From Desulfospira sp963664655 (lineage in GTDB: Bacteria > Desulfobacterota > Desulfobacteria > Desulfobacterales > Desulfobacteraceae), in contig CAXXHM010000001.1 of the NCBI GenBank assembly GCA_963664655.2, positions 930,001 to 994,000 of the forward strand: DNA of 64,000 bases, in the 5' to 3' direction. This document shows positions 42,025 to 50,076 of the stretch, in pieces. Below the pieces are notes generated by a model. It made no database searches, had not been told where the DNA came from, and worked only from the letters and a program-made list of their open reading frames with translations. The position numbers and the translations under genes were made by a program. Numbering within the stretch: position 1 is the first letter of the stretch; each line of letters opens with the position of its first letter.

Positions 42025-42249
42025 ATGAAAGTATTCACATACTCAGAAGCTCGACAAAAGCTTTCAATGGTCTTAGATCTGGCACGTTCTGAAGAAGTGG
42101 TCATAAAGCGTCGAGGGGGAGAAATGTATACTGTGCTTTTTAAAAAGGAGAAAAAAGCCTCTCCATTTGATGTGCCTGGAATAAAGACTAAAGCCTCTAC
42201 TGATGATATTCTCGATGCTATTCGGGATTCACGCTCACGGAAGATTTAA
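42025..42249 (+). CDS. Phd-type antitoxin without intact toxin
   Basis: 74 residues. M-K-V-F-T-Y-S-E-A-R-Q-K-L-S and V-V-I-K-R-R-G-G-E-M-Y-T-V are the prevent-host-death fold; F-D-V-P-G-I leads to a charged tail. GGAGG at 42010-42014 lies inside the last codons of the PIN fragment. With the toxin truncated upstream it is an orphan, possibly protecting against related toxins. Confidence 0.85.
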   Translation: MKVFTYSEARQKLSMVLDLARSEEVVIKRRGGEMYTVLFKKEKKASPFDVPGIKTKASTDDILDAIRDSRSRKI

Positions 42250-42309
42250 TCAAATAACAAGTCAATCGGGTAGCCGCAGGTTTTAATCCCCCAGCTCCCA
42301 CAACACCCT

Positions 42310-42484
42310 GCCTGCTGGAGCTGCCGAGTTCTTCCATTGTAGTGCTGGTTTCCTCGACGGCCGAGGCCTGATGCCGGGATATTGCCTCCTGATGGACAAC
42401 CGTGGTTGAAATTTCGACAGAAAAAAACGGCAACACCTCAACCACTTCCTTTAAAGGCTTTTGTACTGGCCTTTTTCCCATCAA
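42310..42484 (-). pseudogene. Fragment of a methyl-accepting chemotaxis protein
   Basis: On the minus strand: V-E-I-S-T-T-V-V-H-Q-E-A-I, then Q-A-S-A-V-E-E-T-S-T-T-M-E-E-L-G-S-S-S-R-Q, part of an MCP methylation/signalling helix. The frame then runs into unrelated sequence (G-L-K-P-A-A-T-R). Both ends of the gene are absent, which marks a recombination joint next to prs. Confidence 0.6.
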
Positions 42485-42534
42485 GCTGGTATTAAACTCA
42501 TACGAGTTCTGCCAACCCTTTCAGGACATAAAAA

Positions 42535-43476
42535 ATGACAGATGATTTAAAAGTGTTCTCCGGCGGGTCAAATCAGGACCTGGCCCTGGAAATCTGCCGC
42601 AACATCGGCATTGGCTTGAGCCCCTTGAAAACCTCCCGTTTCTCCAACGACAATCTGTTTGTCCAGGTCCAGGAAAGCGTCCGGGAAAAGGATGTATTTG
42701 TGGTGCAGTCTTTGACCGCGCCGGTCAGCGATCATATCATGGAACTGATGATCACTTTAGATGCCCTTCGCAGCGCGTCGGCCAAGCGGATCACGGCAGT
42801 GATTCCCTATTATTCATATGCCCGGTCCGACAAAAAGGACGCCCCGAGAATTTCCATTGCCGCCCGCCTGGTGGCCGATCTTTTGAAAACCGCCGGGGCA
42901 GACCGGGTTTTGACCATGGACCTTCATGCCGATGCCGTGCATGGGTTTTTCAGCATTCCCGTGGACCATTTAACGGCCCTTCCCATCATCTGTGATTATT
43001 TTGCCGCCCACCTGGACATGTCAAAGGTGGTGGTGGTGGCAACGGACGCCGGCGGGGCCAAGCGGGCCGGCCGGTTTGCCAAATACCTGAACACCTCCCT
43101 TGCCATCATTGACAAGCGGCGAATCAGCGATTCAAAGGTGCAGCAGGGACTGGTGGTGGGAAATGTCGCCGGGCTGGACGCCATTATTTTTGATGATGAA
43201 ATATCCACCGGCGGCACCCTGGTCAGCACCATTGAAACCCTCAGACAGGCCGGCGTGGGCCGGGTATATGTGGGGGCAACCCATCCCGTGCTTTGCGGCC
43301 GGGCCGTGACCAACCTGAGTGGATCACCCGTATCTGAAATCGTGGTCACCAACACGGTCCATGTCCCTGAGACCAAACAATTTCCTTTGTTAACGGTTTT
43401 ATCTGTGGCGCCGCTGTTTGCCCGGGCCATTCAACATATTCATACCGGAGAAAGCGTCAGCGCCCTGTTTAATTAG
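42535..43476 (+). CDS. prs: Ribose-phosphate pyrophosphokinase (PRPP synthetase)
   Basis: 313 residues. F-S-G-G-S-N-Q-D-L-A at the N-terminus, Y-Y-S-Y-A-R-S-D-K-K-D near residue 95, D-L-H-A-D-A-V-H-G-F-F (metal/ATP site) and the PRPP loop I-F-D-D-E-I-S-T-G-G-T-L near residue 218. It makes PRPP for nucleotide, His and Trp synthesis. It is the first ordinary chromosomal gene after the island. Its stop abuts a family-B end. Confidence 0.95.
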   Translation: MTDDLKVFSGGSNQDLALEICRNIGIGLSPLKTSRFSNDNLFVQVQESVREKDVFVVQSLTAPVSDHIMELMITLDALRSASAKRITAVIPYYSYARSDKKDAPRISIAARLVADLLKTAGADRVLTMDLHADAVHGFFSIPVDHLTALPIICDYFAAHLDMSKVVVVATDAGGAKRAGRFAKYLNTSLAIIDKRRISDSKVQQGLVVGNVAGLDAIIFDDEISTGGTLVSTIETLRQAGVGRVYVGATHPVLCGRAVTNLSGSPVSEIVVTNTVHVPETKQFPLLTVLSVAPLFARAIQHIHTGESVSALFN

Positions 43477-43530
43477 TGTTTGGACTGATCGTTAGAGCCT
43501 CAGCTCACGCACTCACCCATCTGTTTTCAG
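43476..43530. repeat. Degenerate family-B element, copy 5
   Basis: TTAGTGTTTGGACTGATCG starts in the prs stop codon, and CACTCACCCATCTG follows, both words of the family. The right arm is not recognisable; CCTGAAGGGCAG may be an unrelated hairpin partner of CCGCCCCCCCC nearby. Confidence 0.5.
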
Positions 43531-43576
43531 GACTCCGCCCCCCCCTGAAGGGCAGAAAAAATTCTAACTGAGGATT

Positions 43577-44698
43577 TTAAACCCTTACAAGCGTCATCAA
43601 GGGTTCGAAAGAATATAATGCCGGCCTTCTGCCGGCGGCCTCTTCTAATGTCAGGATTAGATTATTTTCCAATAGAACTCTGGCAAATCTTGCCGCAGTC
43701 GCTGTAGGGATGCCGCTTTTTGTTGTAAATCTATTGTTTCTGAATACGGGGTTCGTAAACACAAAATCCAATGCATTAACACTCCATTTTGAGGAAAGAA
43801 CATTTGAAAACACGGTCTTCATATATTCATAAAGCGCCCTTATATCTTCTGCGATAGACAGATTTCTAATGGCCTGTTGTTCAACAGCTTCAAGAAAAAA
43901 ATAACACCAGCGTTCCCAATCCCCAAACTCGGATACGCTTCTCATTATATCAATATAACGGTCTTTATTGTCTTCCAGGTATCCGCTTATATAAAAGTGG
44001 GGTGCAGATATTACCCCTGAGGCCCATAACATTAACGTGATTAACATACGGCCAATGAGACCGTTTCCATCTTTGAAAGGGTGCAGTGCCTCAAATTCAA
44101 TGTGGGCAATGCCGGTTTTTACCAACGCGGGGTGTGTGCTTTTTTCTATATATTGAAATAAGTTGTCTAACCCTTCTTGAAGTCTTTCCGGACTGATAGG
44201 GATGAACAATATTTCTTTCCTAAATTTATCTGCCAGATAATTTTGTTCGGTTTTTAACTGCCCAGGAGATTTAGAGGCACCCCGCCCCCAAGACAGCAGG
44301 TGTTGATGGATGCTTTTAATGAGAGACGGGGATAACAGATACCCGTCAGTCATTGCTTTTTGTGCGGCAAGCAAGGCTCTTTGGTAAAGAATGGTTTCGA
44401 CGACTTCAGATCTGACCGCAGGAGAGGTTCCTGTCTCGGCGTCATGATCCGCTTCATACTTAAGAATTTCATCCATGGTACTTATCGTACCTTCCATTCT
44501 TGATGAAATAACAGCCTCTTGGTTGCGTAACGGGGCTAAAAGTATTTCACTGTTATGCATATTTTTTAACATTTGGTCATAACGCGCCACGGCATCAGTC
44601 GCTTTTATTAATGGGTCCACAAATTGAGAATAATCCAAACTCTTTGGTGGGAATTTGTCGTAATGATAGTTGACTGCTTTTTCTATACTATGTTCCAT
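43577..44698 (-). CDS. Fic-domain AMP transferase (class II autoinhibited)
   Basis: About 373 residues from ATG 44698. The inhibitory-helix motif S-S-R-M-E-G is at 65-70 and the Fic core H-P-F-K-D-G-N-G-L-I-G-R begins near residue 206. The usual Arg after G-N-G is a Leu here, but the later Arg is kept. A C-terminal winged helix (S-G-I-P-T-A-T-A-A-R-F-A-R) fits Fic/DUF4172-type proteins. It AMPylates unknown targets; no separate antitoxin is needed. AT-rich relative to prs, so probably acquired. A start at 44764 would add a hydrophobic 22-residue extension. Confidence 0.9.
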   Translation of the reverse strand: MEHSIEKAVNYHYDKFPPKSLDYSQFVDPLIKATDAVARYDQMLKNMHNSEILLAPLRNQEAVISSRMEGTISTMDEILKYEADHDAETGTSPAVRSEVVETILYQRALLAAQKAMTDGYLLSPSLIKSIHQHLLSWGRGASKSPGQLKTEQNYLADKFRKEILFIPISPERLQEGLDNLFQYIEKSTHPALVKTGIAHIEFEALHPFKDGNGLIGRMLITLMLWASGVISAPHFYISGYLEDNKDRYIDIMRSVSEFGDWERWCYFFLEAVEQQAIRNLSIAEDIRALYEYMKTVFSNVLSSKWSVNALDFVFTNPVFRNNRFTTKSGIPTATAARFARVLLENNLILTLEEAAGRRPALYSFEPLMTLVRV

Positions 44699-44987
44699 GG
44701 CGACCCCGACAACCTTGTTGTTAACAATACAAAATATATTAAAACCAAAATAGATAGACGTCAATATTTCTTGAAATTTTATAGACTATCAATTTTGATG
44801 TAAACAACTTCCGGTCAAAAATACTTGTCATGAATTTTAACCGATATTTGAGAGACAAGACGACTTGATGTTAACAGGTTCAGATCAAAAAGGTTTGCCA
44901 TGCATTTTAACCGGTATTTGAGAAAGAAATAGGGGCTAAAAACGCATTTTTTGATAACAGGCTTATCCTCAACAGTTTTGTTTTTTT
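44699..44987. other. Fic upstream region with two 60-bp direct repeats
   Basis: TTGATGTAAACAACTTCC (44796-44855) and TTGATGTTAACAGGTTC (44875-44933) head two similar 60-bp units, both ending ATTTTAACCGxTATTTGAGA, 79 bases apart. They lie upstream of the Fic gene on its strand and could be regulator sites or a short duplicated segment. No gene is seen. Confidence 0.7.
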
Positions 44988-45100
44988 ATATGAAAGTCTC
45001 ACTAACAAGCTGAAAAGACTTTCAATATTTGTTGTGGGCGGCTCTTGGCTGGATAACCAAGGCGGCCCGGTTTCTGCCCTTTAGGGTATGGCCGTTATAT
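44988..45100 (-). repeat. Family-A three-hairpin repeat, copy 4
   Basis: ATATGAAAGTCTCACTAACA, AGACTTTCAATATTTGTTGT, GGGCGGCTCTTGGCTGGATA and CCCTTTAGGGTATGGCCGTT occur in the same order as in the copy at 12921. It ends 13 bases past the stop of the VapC gene. Confidence 0.9.
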
Positions 45101-45112
45101 CTTAAAAACGCA

Positions 45113-45553
45113 TTAATGTTCTGCGCCAATGGGTGTAAGGCCGGTTGAAGCGGCAAGTGACAACTGGCGGGCATCATTTGAAAAAAAAGAATCGGCTCTT
45201 AAAGTGCAGGCTGTGGCCACATGAATAATGTCTAAAGACCGTGACCCGATTTTGTCTGAAAAAGTTCCGGAAAGATCAATGGCCTTGCGGAACACATCTG
45301 TCCAGTCCACAACCGGCCGGTGATAAATAAATTCGTCTTCATGATGCCGTATAAGTGATGTGATTTTCCTGAACTGCTTTACAGTCAGTTCATTTCTGAA
45401 CTTTTTTAACTGCAAGGCATTTGTAATCTCAATTTCGTGAAAAAGGGTAAGCGGAATCGACAAATCAAATTTTCTGGCCTTTTTTGCGATCAGTTCCGAG
45501 TCCGCCTCCTTGACGTAAAGTTTTATGATGACACTGGTATCCCAGTAAATCAT
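45113..45553 (-). CDS. vapC: PIN-domain toxin (VapC)
   Basis: 146 residues. M-I-Y-W-D-T-S-V-I-I-K-L-Y begins with the first metal-binding Asp; S-L-D-I-I-H-V-A and F-F-S-N-D-A-R-Q are the later PIN motifs. It overlaps the antitoxin by 4 nt. Not flanked by an attC-like site, so it is separate from the cassette array. Confidence 0.93.
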   Translation of the reverse strand: MIYWDTSVIIKLYVKEADSELIAKKARKFDLSIPLTLFHEIEITNALQLKKFRNELTVKQFRKITSLIRHHEDEFIYHRPVVDWTDVFRKAIDLSGTFSDKIGSRSLDIIHVATACTLRADSFFSNDARQLSLAASTGLTPIGAEH

Positions 45554-45783
45554 AGCAACCTTTCATCCCGGTCTTCTACAATGATATCGCTTATGGGTTT
45601 GCCTTTCAGGTCTACAGCATCTTTCATGAAATCGGGCCAGTTGATCCGGGTTTGAGGCCCCGCTGCTATAAATTTGCCCACAACCTTTCCATGTTTTGTC
45701 ACAAGGATCTCTTCTCCGGCCTCTATCCGCTGAAGCACCCGTGAAAAATTTTTCTGGATTTCTCCCACACTGGCCATCTTCAT
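45550..45783 (-). CDS. Phd/YefM-family antitoxin
   Basis: 77 residues from ATG 45783, preceded by GGGGGAG. V-G-E-I-Q-K-N-F-S-R-V-L-Q and E-I-L-V-T-K-H-G-K-V-V-G-K are the family DNA-binding fold. An upstream TTG at 45798 would overlap the operator and is less likely. Confidence 0.92.
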   Translation of the reverse strand: MKMASVGEIQKNFSRVLQRIEAGEEILVTKHGKVVGKFIAAGPQTRINWPDFMKDAVDLKGKPISDIIVEDRDERLL

Positions 45784-45792
45784 TATTTTCTC

Positions 45793-45835
45793 CCCCAATA
45801 ATTTACGTATATTCTATGCGTAAACTTTATTGGGG
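45793..45835. promoter_or_regulatory. Operator palindrome of the phd-vapC pair
   Basis: CCCCAATAA (45793) and TTATTGGGG (45827) are complementary, and TTTACG (45802) pairs with CGTAAA (45819). The two nested inverted repeats share a centre near 45813, adjacent to the antitoxin start, as expected for Phd-type autoregulation. Confidence 0.75.
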
Positions 45836-45985
45836 TCAATGTTTTTTAGCTCGACCGGCCAGGCTCGTTTGTTTTCTAAAAGTTTAACCCGGACTCAAAC
45901 AGCAATGTACAGATCCGGATATAAACTAACTTTTTTTGATAACCATTTTTTATATGGATAAAAAAAGTTTTTTTGACTTTCTTTT
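45836..45985. other. Spacer before the metal-uptake locus
   Basis: About 150 AT-rich bases with T runs. No gene. The sequence related to the second locus copy begins near 45980. Confidence 0.4.
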
Positions 45986-46012
45986 AGGGGTTTTTCATGC
46001 CTGATGCATTAT
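45986..46012 (+). promoter_or_regulatory. Bipartite ECF-type promoter motif, site 1
   Basis: AGGGGTTTTTC (45986-45996), 9 nt, GCATTAT (46006-46012). Same boxes and same 20-nt box-to-box distance as the sites upstream of fecR and of the ABC operon; AAATTTACAGGAGG follows in all three. Drives the fecR remnant and first receptor copy. Confidence 0.6.
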
Positions 46013-46027
46013 AAATTTACAGGAGGA

Positions 46028-46250
46028 CACAAGGTTGCGTTGATCACGGGATGATCGCCTGGAATATGCTGTACGCCGTCTTGTCCGGGCCGGTACGTCA
46101 GGCTTCTCTGCCTGCCGGTATTAAACGCATGATCCGGGTCACAGTCTCAAAATTATCGTAACCGCGGCCTCTTAAAAAATGGAAAAGGACACCAACAAAA
46201 CGATCACACTATCCGGGGAACCGGTTGCCCAAAGCCGGTCGTACAATATA
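46028..46250 (+). pseudogene. fecR remnant with two internal deletions
   Basis: ACACAAGGTTGCGTTGATCACGGGATGATCG matches the start of the intact fecR at 55322; CTCTGCCTGCCGGTATTAAA matches its membrane segment near 55660; AAAATTATCGTAACCGCGGC to CCGGGGAACCGGTTGCCCAA matches its end near 56290-56370. About 240 and 590 bases in between are lost. No protein is possible. Confidence 0.8.
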
Positions 46251-46304
46251 AAGCCCGGCTCCGGTGATAGTTGATCCGGAAAAACCAAAAAGGAAAGTTA
46301 AAAG

Positions 46305-48404
46305 ATGAACAAAACAACTGTCAGGGTAAGCTTTTGCGCCACCATTATGCTATTGCTTTTATGTGCCGTACCCATCATGGCCGACGAGTCACCGGTTACG
46401 GTCAAATCCGGTACGGAAACCAAAGAGGAACAGGACAGGGTTTATATGAAAATCGGGGACGTTACCGTCACCTCAAAAACCAATTATGTGGCCTCCGCCG
46501 ATGCCCCTGCATCTGTAGATGTTATCGGTTCCAGCGAAATTGAAATGGAAAATGTGGATTCCAGTATGGAATTGCTCAAAAAGGTGCCGGGGGCCTATTT
46601 TGGCGACTGGAACCAGGGGGGACTTACCAGTTCGTTTTCCCTGAGGGGGTATGACATCAATACCTCGGCTCCGGTGGCGCTGCTTATTGACGGTATTCCT
46701 GCATATTACAGCAGCCGGGAAATGATTGATATGGGGCCGATATTCCCCCTTGAAATCGATCAAATTGAGATGCTGAAAGGATCGTACGATCCCCGGTATG
46801 GCATCAACAATATTGCCGGCAGCGTGAATGTTTTTACCAAACGGGGCGGAGACTATACAAAGGCCCGTCTGCTCACGGGAAGTTATGACACCTACGACGG
46901 GCAGATAGCCGTCGGCATCGAAGATGAAAATTTTTCCCAGAACTATTTTGCCGGGGCAAGGAGTTCGGACGGATACCGGGATCATGCAGAGACTGAAAAA
47001 CAGGCCTTTTCCGGTAAATGGTTTTATTCACTGGATGATCATAAAGGACAAATCGGGGCCATTGTCCGTTTTTTTAGTCTCACGGGAGATGCGCCCGGCT
47101 ACCTTTCCCGGGATGATGCCGACAATAATCCGACCAGCGCTGCCGCATACGCCCGCTCGGACGGCAGCGAACAAGAAAATAAGCAGGCCAGCCTTCATTT
47201 TGACTATGACTTTACCGAATCCCTTTACTGGTCCGTGAAAACCTACGCCCAGGAGATGGAATGGGATAAATTTTCACGCTGGAGCCTTACCGGCAACCAA
47301 AGCGAGACCCTGATCACCGAAAAACAATACGGTGCGGTTTCAACCTTAACCTTTGAGAAAAATTATGAGGCCATTCAGCGCCTGAAAATCGACTGGGGGA
47401 TGGATTACCAGTACAGCCAGGCCACGGAACAGCGGTGGACAACCGTGGACAGGATCCGGCAGGGCAGCGAATACCGGTATTTTGATTATGACATGCAGTA
47501 TTGGGGAACCTTTGTCCAGGTGGACAGCGACATCAGGGACTGGCTGCGGATGTTCGCGGCCCTGCGGGTGGACAGTTTTGACGGAGATTGTATCAGTAAG
47601 GTCACCGGCAATGATTCCGACATGCTGGATCTTGATTTTATATGGCAGCCAAAGGTGGGGGCCGTGATCACCCCTTTCCAGGGGTATAATTTCTACGCCA
47701 ACTGGGGCCGGACATTCCAGCTGCCCTCTACCCCGTACCGGTACGGGCAGGACACGTCCGGCAATCTGATATCAAGGGATCTGGCTGAATCTACAAATGA
47801 CGGATGGGAAGTGGGGATAAAGGCCTCCCCATTTGACTGGCTGTCCTTTCGGGCCGATGTATGGCAGATGGTCGCCAGCAATGAGGTCCGGAAAAAAGGC
47901 GACGGATCCGGGGACAGAATAAACGTGGGGAAAACCACAAGGGACGGCTGGGATGTATCATTCAGTATCCGCCCCCATCCCTGGGTCTCCCTGTGGGGGT
48001 CATACTCCCAGGTCAAAGCCGTGTACACGGATCCGGGAGAAGCGCTGGCGGCCGTTAAAGGAAAGGACATTGAACTGATCCCCAAAGAAACCGGAAAACT
48101 AGGCGTGGATTTTAATCATCCCAAAGGCATAAGCGGCAGTATCTGGCTGGAACATCAGGGAGACTATTATGTGCTCGACGATGCCACAAATGAAAACGAA
48201 CCCGTAGGCGAGTACACCATTTTCAACTTTAAACTGGCCTATAAACTGGGACAGCTGACCCAAAAATTCAAAGACACCACCATTGGTTTTGAAGTCAAAA
48301 ATTTATTTGATGAAGATTACTATACCTATGTGTGGAACCTGGATAACGGATTTCAACCCGGTGATTCAAGAAGCTTTTATGTCTGGATGTCTGTGGAATT
48401 TTAA
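46305..48404 (+). CDS. TonB-dependent receptor, copy 1 (lacks STN signalling domain)
   Basis: 699 residues. Signal peptide (to I-M-A-D-E), a candidate TonB box V-T-V-T-S near residue 48, a plug domain (V-P-G-A-Y-F-G-D-W, F-S-L-R-G-Y-D, L-K-G-S-Y-D-P-R-Y-G) and a 22-strand-type barrel ending F-Y-V-W-M-S-V-E-F. It is almost identical to the receptor at 56444 across the barrel, but lacks 83 residues of STN, removed between two similar words (ATCAAACCCGGAAC and GTCAAATCCGGTAC). Without STN it can transport but not signal. Neighbouring genes suggest nickel or a metal chelate as substrate. Confidence 0.92.
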   Translation: MNKTTVRVSFCATIMLLLLCAVPIMADESPVTVKSGTETKEEQDRVYMKIGDVTVTSKTNYVASADAPASVDVIGSSEIEMENVDSSMELLKKVPGAYFGDWNQGGLTSSFSLRGYDINTSAPVALLIDGIPAYYSSREMIDMGPIFPLEIDQIEMLKGSYDPRYGINNIAGSVNVFTKRGGDYTKARLLTGSYDTYDGQIAVGIEDENFSQNYFAGARSSDGYRDHAETEKQAFSGKWFYSLDDHKGQIGAIVRFFSLTGDAPGYLSRDDADNNPTSAAAYARSDGSEQENKQASLHFDYDFTESLYWSVKTYAQEMEWDKFSRWSLTGNQSETLITEKQYGAVSTLTFEKNYEAIQRLKIDWGMDYQYSQATEQRWTTVDRIRQGSEYRYFDYDMQYWGTFVQVDSDIRDWLRMFAALRVDSFDGDCISKVTGNDSDMLDLDFIWQPKVGAVITPFQGYNFYANWGRTFQLPSTPYRYGQDTSGNLISRDLAESTNDGWEVGIKASPFDWLSFRADVWQMVASNEVRKKGDGSGDRINVGKTTRDGWDVSFSIRPHPWVSLWGSYSQVKAVYTDPGEALAAVKGKDIELIPKETGKLGVDFNHPKGISGSIWLEHQGDYYVLDDATNENEPVGEYTIFNFKLAYKLGQLTQKFKDTTIGFEVKNLFDEDYYTYVWNLDNGFQPGDSRSFYVWMSVEF

Positions 48405-48414
48405 AAAGAAAAAA

Positions 48415-48467
48415 GGGGCCAAAATCACCTGAAGGGTTCCACTTGAACACCCTGGGATTTTGGTCCC
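48415..48467 (+). repeat. Intercistronic hairpin between receptor and DUF4198 gene
   Basis: GGGGCCAAAATC (48415) pairs with GATTTTGGTCCC (48456) at 11 of 12 positions, without a T run. Equivalent sequence in the second copy has lost much pairing. It could set the ratio of receptor to downstream protein by partial termination or mRNA stabilisation. Confidence 0.5.
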
Positions 48468-48495
48468 TGCACATATTTAACAGGGAATAAAAATA

Positions 48496-49302
48496 ATGAT
48501 TTCATCGAAGCGTATTGCGGCAAGCCCCATCCTGGTCAAAATCAGTTTCATTTGTGCGGTTTTGTTTTTAACTCTGCCACCGGCATTTGCCCATGACTTC
48601 TGGGTTACCGTATCTCAAGGGGGAAACAAGATCTTCAAAGCCGACATCGGATACGGCCATGATTTCCCCAAAAGCGAACCCATCCCGGAAGACAGGGTAC
48701 ACCTTTTTGCCCCCTTAAAACTGGTGACTTTAGATGATGCCGTCACCCTTGACCAGGCCGGGGAGAATTATGCCTATCAGAAAACTCTGGATCTGAAAAA
48801 GGGAAGTTACATGGTTCTCGGGCTTTGCCGGTCTAGTTTCTGGTCTAAAGGCCCGGGGGGCTGGGCCATGAAAGACCGGATCCAGAGACCTGATGCCACC
48901 CTTGTCCGGGAGGCCATTTTGTGTACCAAGGCAGTTTTTAATATAAAAGGTGCCACGGACACCCAATTAATCACAGATCCTGCCGGCCAGAGACTGGAGA
49001 TGGTTCCCATGGTGAACCCCGCCACTGTACTGGCGGGCGGCAAATTTCCCGTAAAAGTCCTGTGTGACGGCCAACCGGTTAAGACCACCAGTGTGACGGC
49101 CACATTTGCAGGGTTTTCAGACCAAAATTACCAGGCCTTTCAGGGAAAAACCAACCTTAAAGGAGAGATCGACATCATCCCCCTTAAACCCGGACTTTGG
49201 ATTGCCAAAACAAAACATGTCCTTGAGCATCCGGATCAAGCAAGGGCTGATGAATTTGTCCTGGTTGCGACCCTTACATTCAATATTCCGGCAAATCATT
49301 AA
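48496..49302 (+). CDS. DUF4198 periplasmic protein, metal-uptake accessory
   Basis: 268 residues with a signal peptide ending A-F-A, then H-D-F-W-V, the DUF4198 start whose N-terminal His may bind metal. Downstream are G-H-D-F-P-K-S-E, A-T-V-L-A-G-G-K-F-P-V and G-L-W-I-A-K-T-K-H. DUF4198 proteins commonly accompany nickel/cobalt transporters (NikK-like); they are thought to deliver metal. It follows the receptor by 91 nt in both copies; this is the complete one. Confidence 0.85.
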   Translation: MISSKRIAASPILVKISFICAVLFLTLPPAFAHDFWVTVSQGGNKIFKADIGYGHDFPKSEPIPEDRVHLFAPLKLVTLDDAVTLDQAGENYAYQKTLDLKKGSYMVLGLCRSSFWSKGPGGWAMKDRIQRPDATLVREAILCTKAVFNIKGATDTQLITDPAGQRLEMVPMVNPATVLAGGKFPVKVLCDGQPVKTTSVTATFAGFSDQNYQAFQGKTNLKGEIDIIPLKPGLWIAKTKHVLEHPDQARADEFVLVATLTFNIPANH

Positions 49303-49312
49303 CAGGCAAAAG

Positions 49313-49360
49313 ACCATGGGATTCGAGCACACTGTTCGGGTGCGGATCCCATGGTTTTTG
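49313..49360 (+). terminator. Rho-independent terminator
   Basis: ACCATGGGAT (49313-49322) pairs with ATCCCATGGT (49346-49355), with inner GCAC/GTGC, then TTTTGATTTTC. It ends the receptor-DUF4198 transcript before the convergent ABC operon. Confidence 0.85.
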
Positions 49361-49449
49361 ATTTTCTAAATCAGCGTCATGGCCGGTGGTTTCTTTCTTG
49401 AAACGCCCGGTTCTTCACTTCACCGATTTTTCACTTCCCCCCGTTTTTT

Positions 49450-50058
49450 TCACTTCCATTGTTCGCCTAATTTATAAATGCCGTCACACAACCGGTTTAA
49501 AAGGGCGGTTTCATGGCTGACCACAATTAGCCCGATGTTTCTTTTTTTGCAAATCTTTAAAAACACCTGCCAGATTTTGGCCTGGGTGATCGCATCGACC
49601 ATGGTCGTCATTTCATCGGCGATAATGTATTTTGTCCCGGGATGCAGCGCCCTTACAATACAAATCCGCTGCAGTTCTCCTCCGGAAAGCTCTATGGGCC
49701 ACCGGCTCATCCAGTCCTGGCGGATTTCAAAAAGATCCAGAATATCCCGGTCCGGCGGATAAGATTCCTTTAAAAGTTCATTGATCCGCCATCTGGGGTT
49801 CACAGCTTTTTCAGGGTGCTGATGGATCAGCTGTACCGGCCGGGATCCTCTGGTCTTAACCGTTTTTAAATCTACTTTTACGTCACCGGTTCCGGGTCTG
49901 ATATATCCGGCTAAAATTTTGGCGAGGGTTGTTTTTCCCGACCCGCTGTAGCCGGATATCCCAAGGACCTCGCCCGGGGCCACGCGAATTTGAACGTCTC
50001 TGAAAATCCAATTTTCTTTTTGATAAAAATGTCCCAGATTGTCTCCGGTTAAACCCAT
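49450..50058 (-). CDS. ABC transporter ATPase, NikE-like
   Basis: 202 residues, short for the family. Walker A G-Y-S-G-S-G-K-T-T, signature L-S-G-G-E-L-Q-R, Walker B Y-I-I-A-D-E-M and H-loop V-S-H-E-T are present. It lacks the C-terminal oligopeptide extension, as in NikE. Last gene of the operon, 18 nt after its partner ATPase. Confidence 0.9.
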   Translation of the reverse strand: MGLTGDNLGHFYQKENWIFRDVQIRVAPGEVLGISGYSGSGKTTLAKILAGYIRPGTGDVKVDLKTVKTRGSRPVQLIHQHPEKAVNPRWRINELLKESYPPDRDILDLFEIRQDWMSRWPIELSGGELQRICIVRALHPGTKYIIADEMTTMVDAITQAKIWQVFLKICKKRNIGLIVVSHETALLNRLCDGIYKLGEQWK

Positions 50059-50076
50059 CTTAATACCTATCTTTAT

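Noticed and set aside
42262..42300. Minus-strand group II intron end (GGCTACCCGAT)
   Set aside because: Only the last dozen bases agree and no domain V is recognisable; it may be an unrelated repeated word.
42218..42484. An 88-residue minus-strand gene
   Set aside because: It is a chimera of an MCP fragment and non-coding sequence, without a ribosome site, so it is listed as a remnant.
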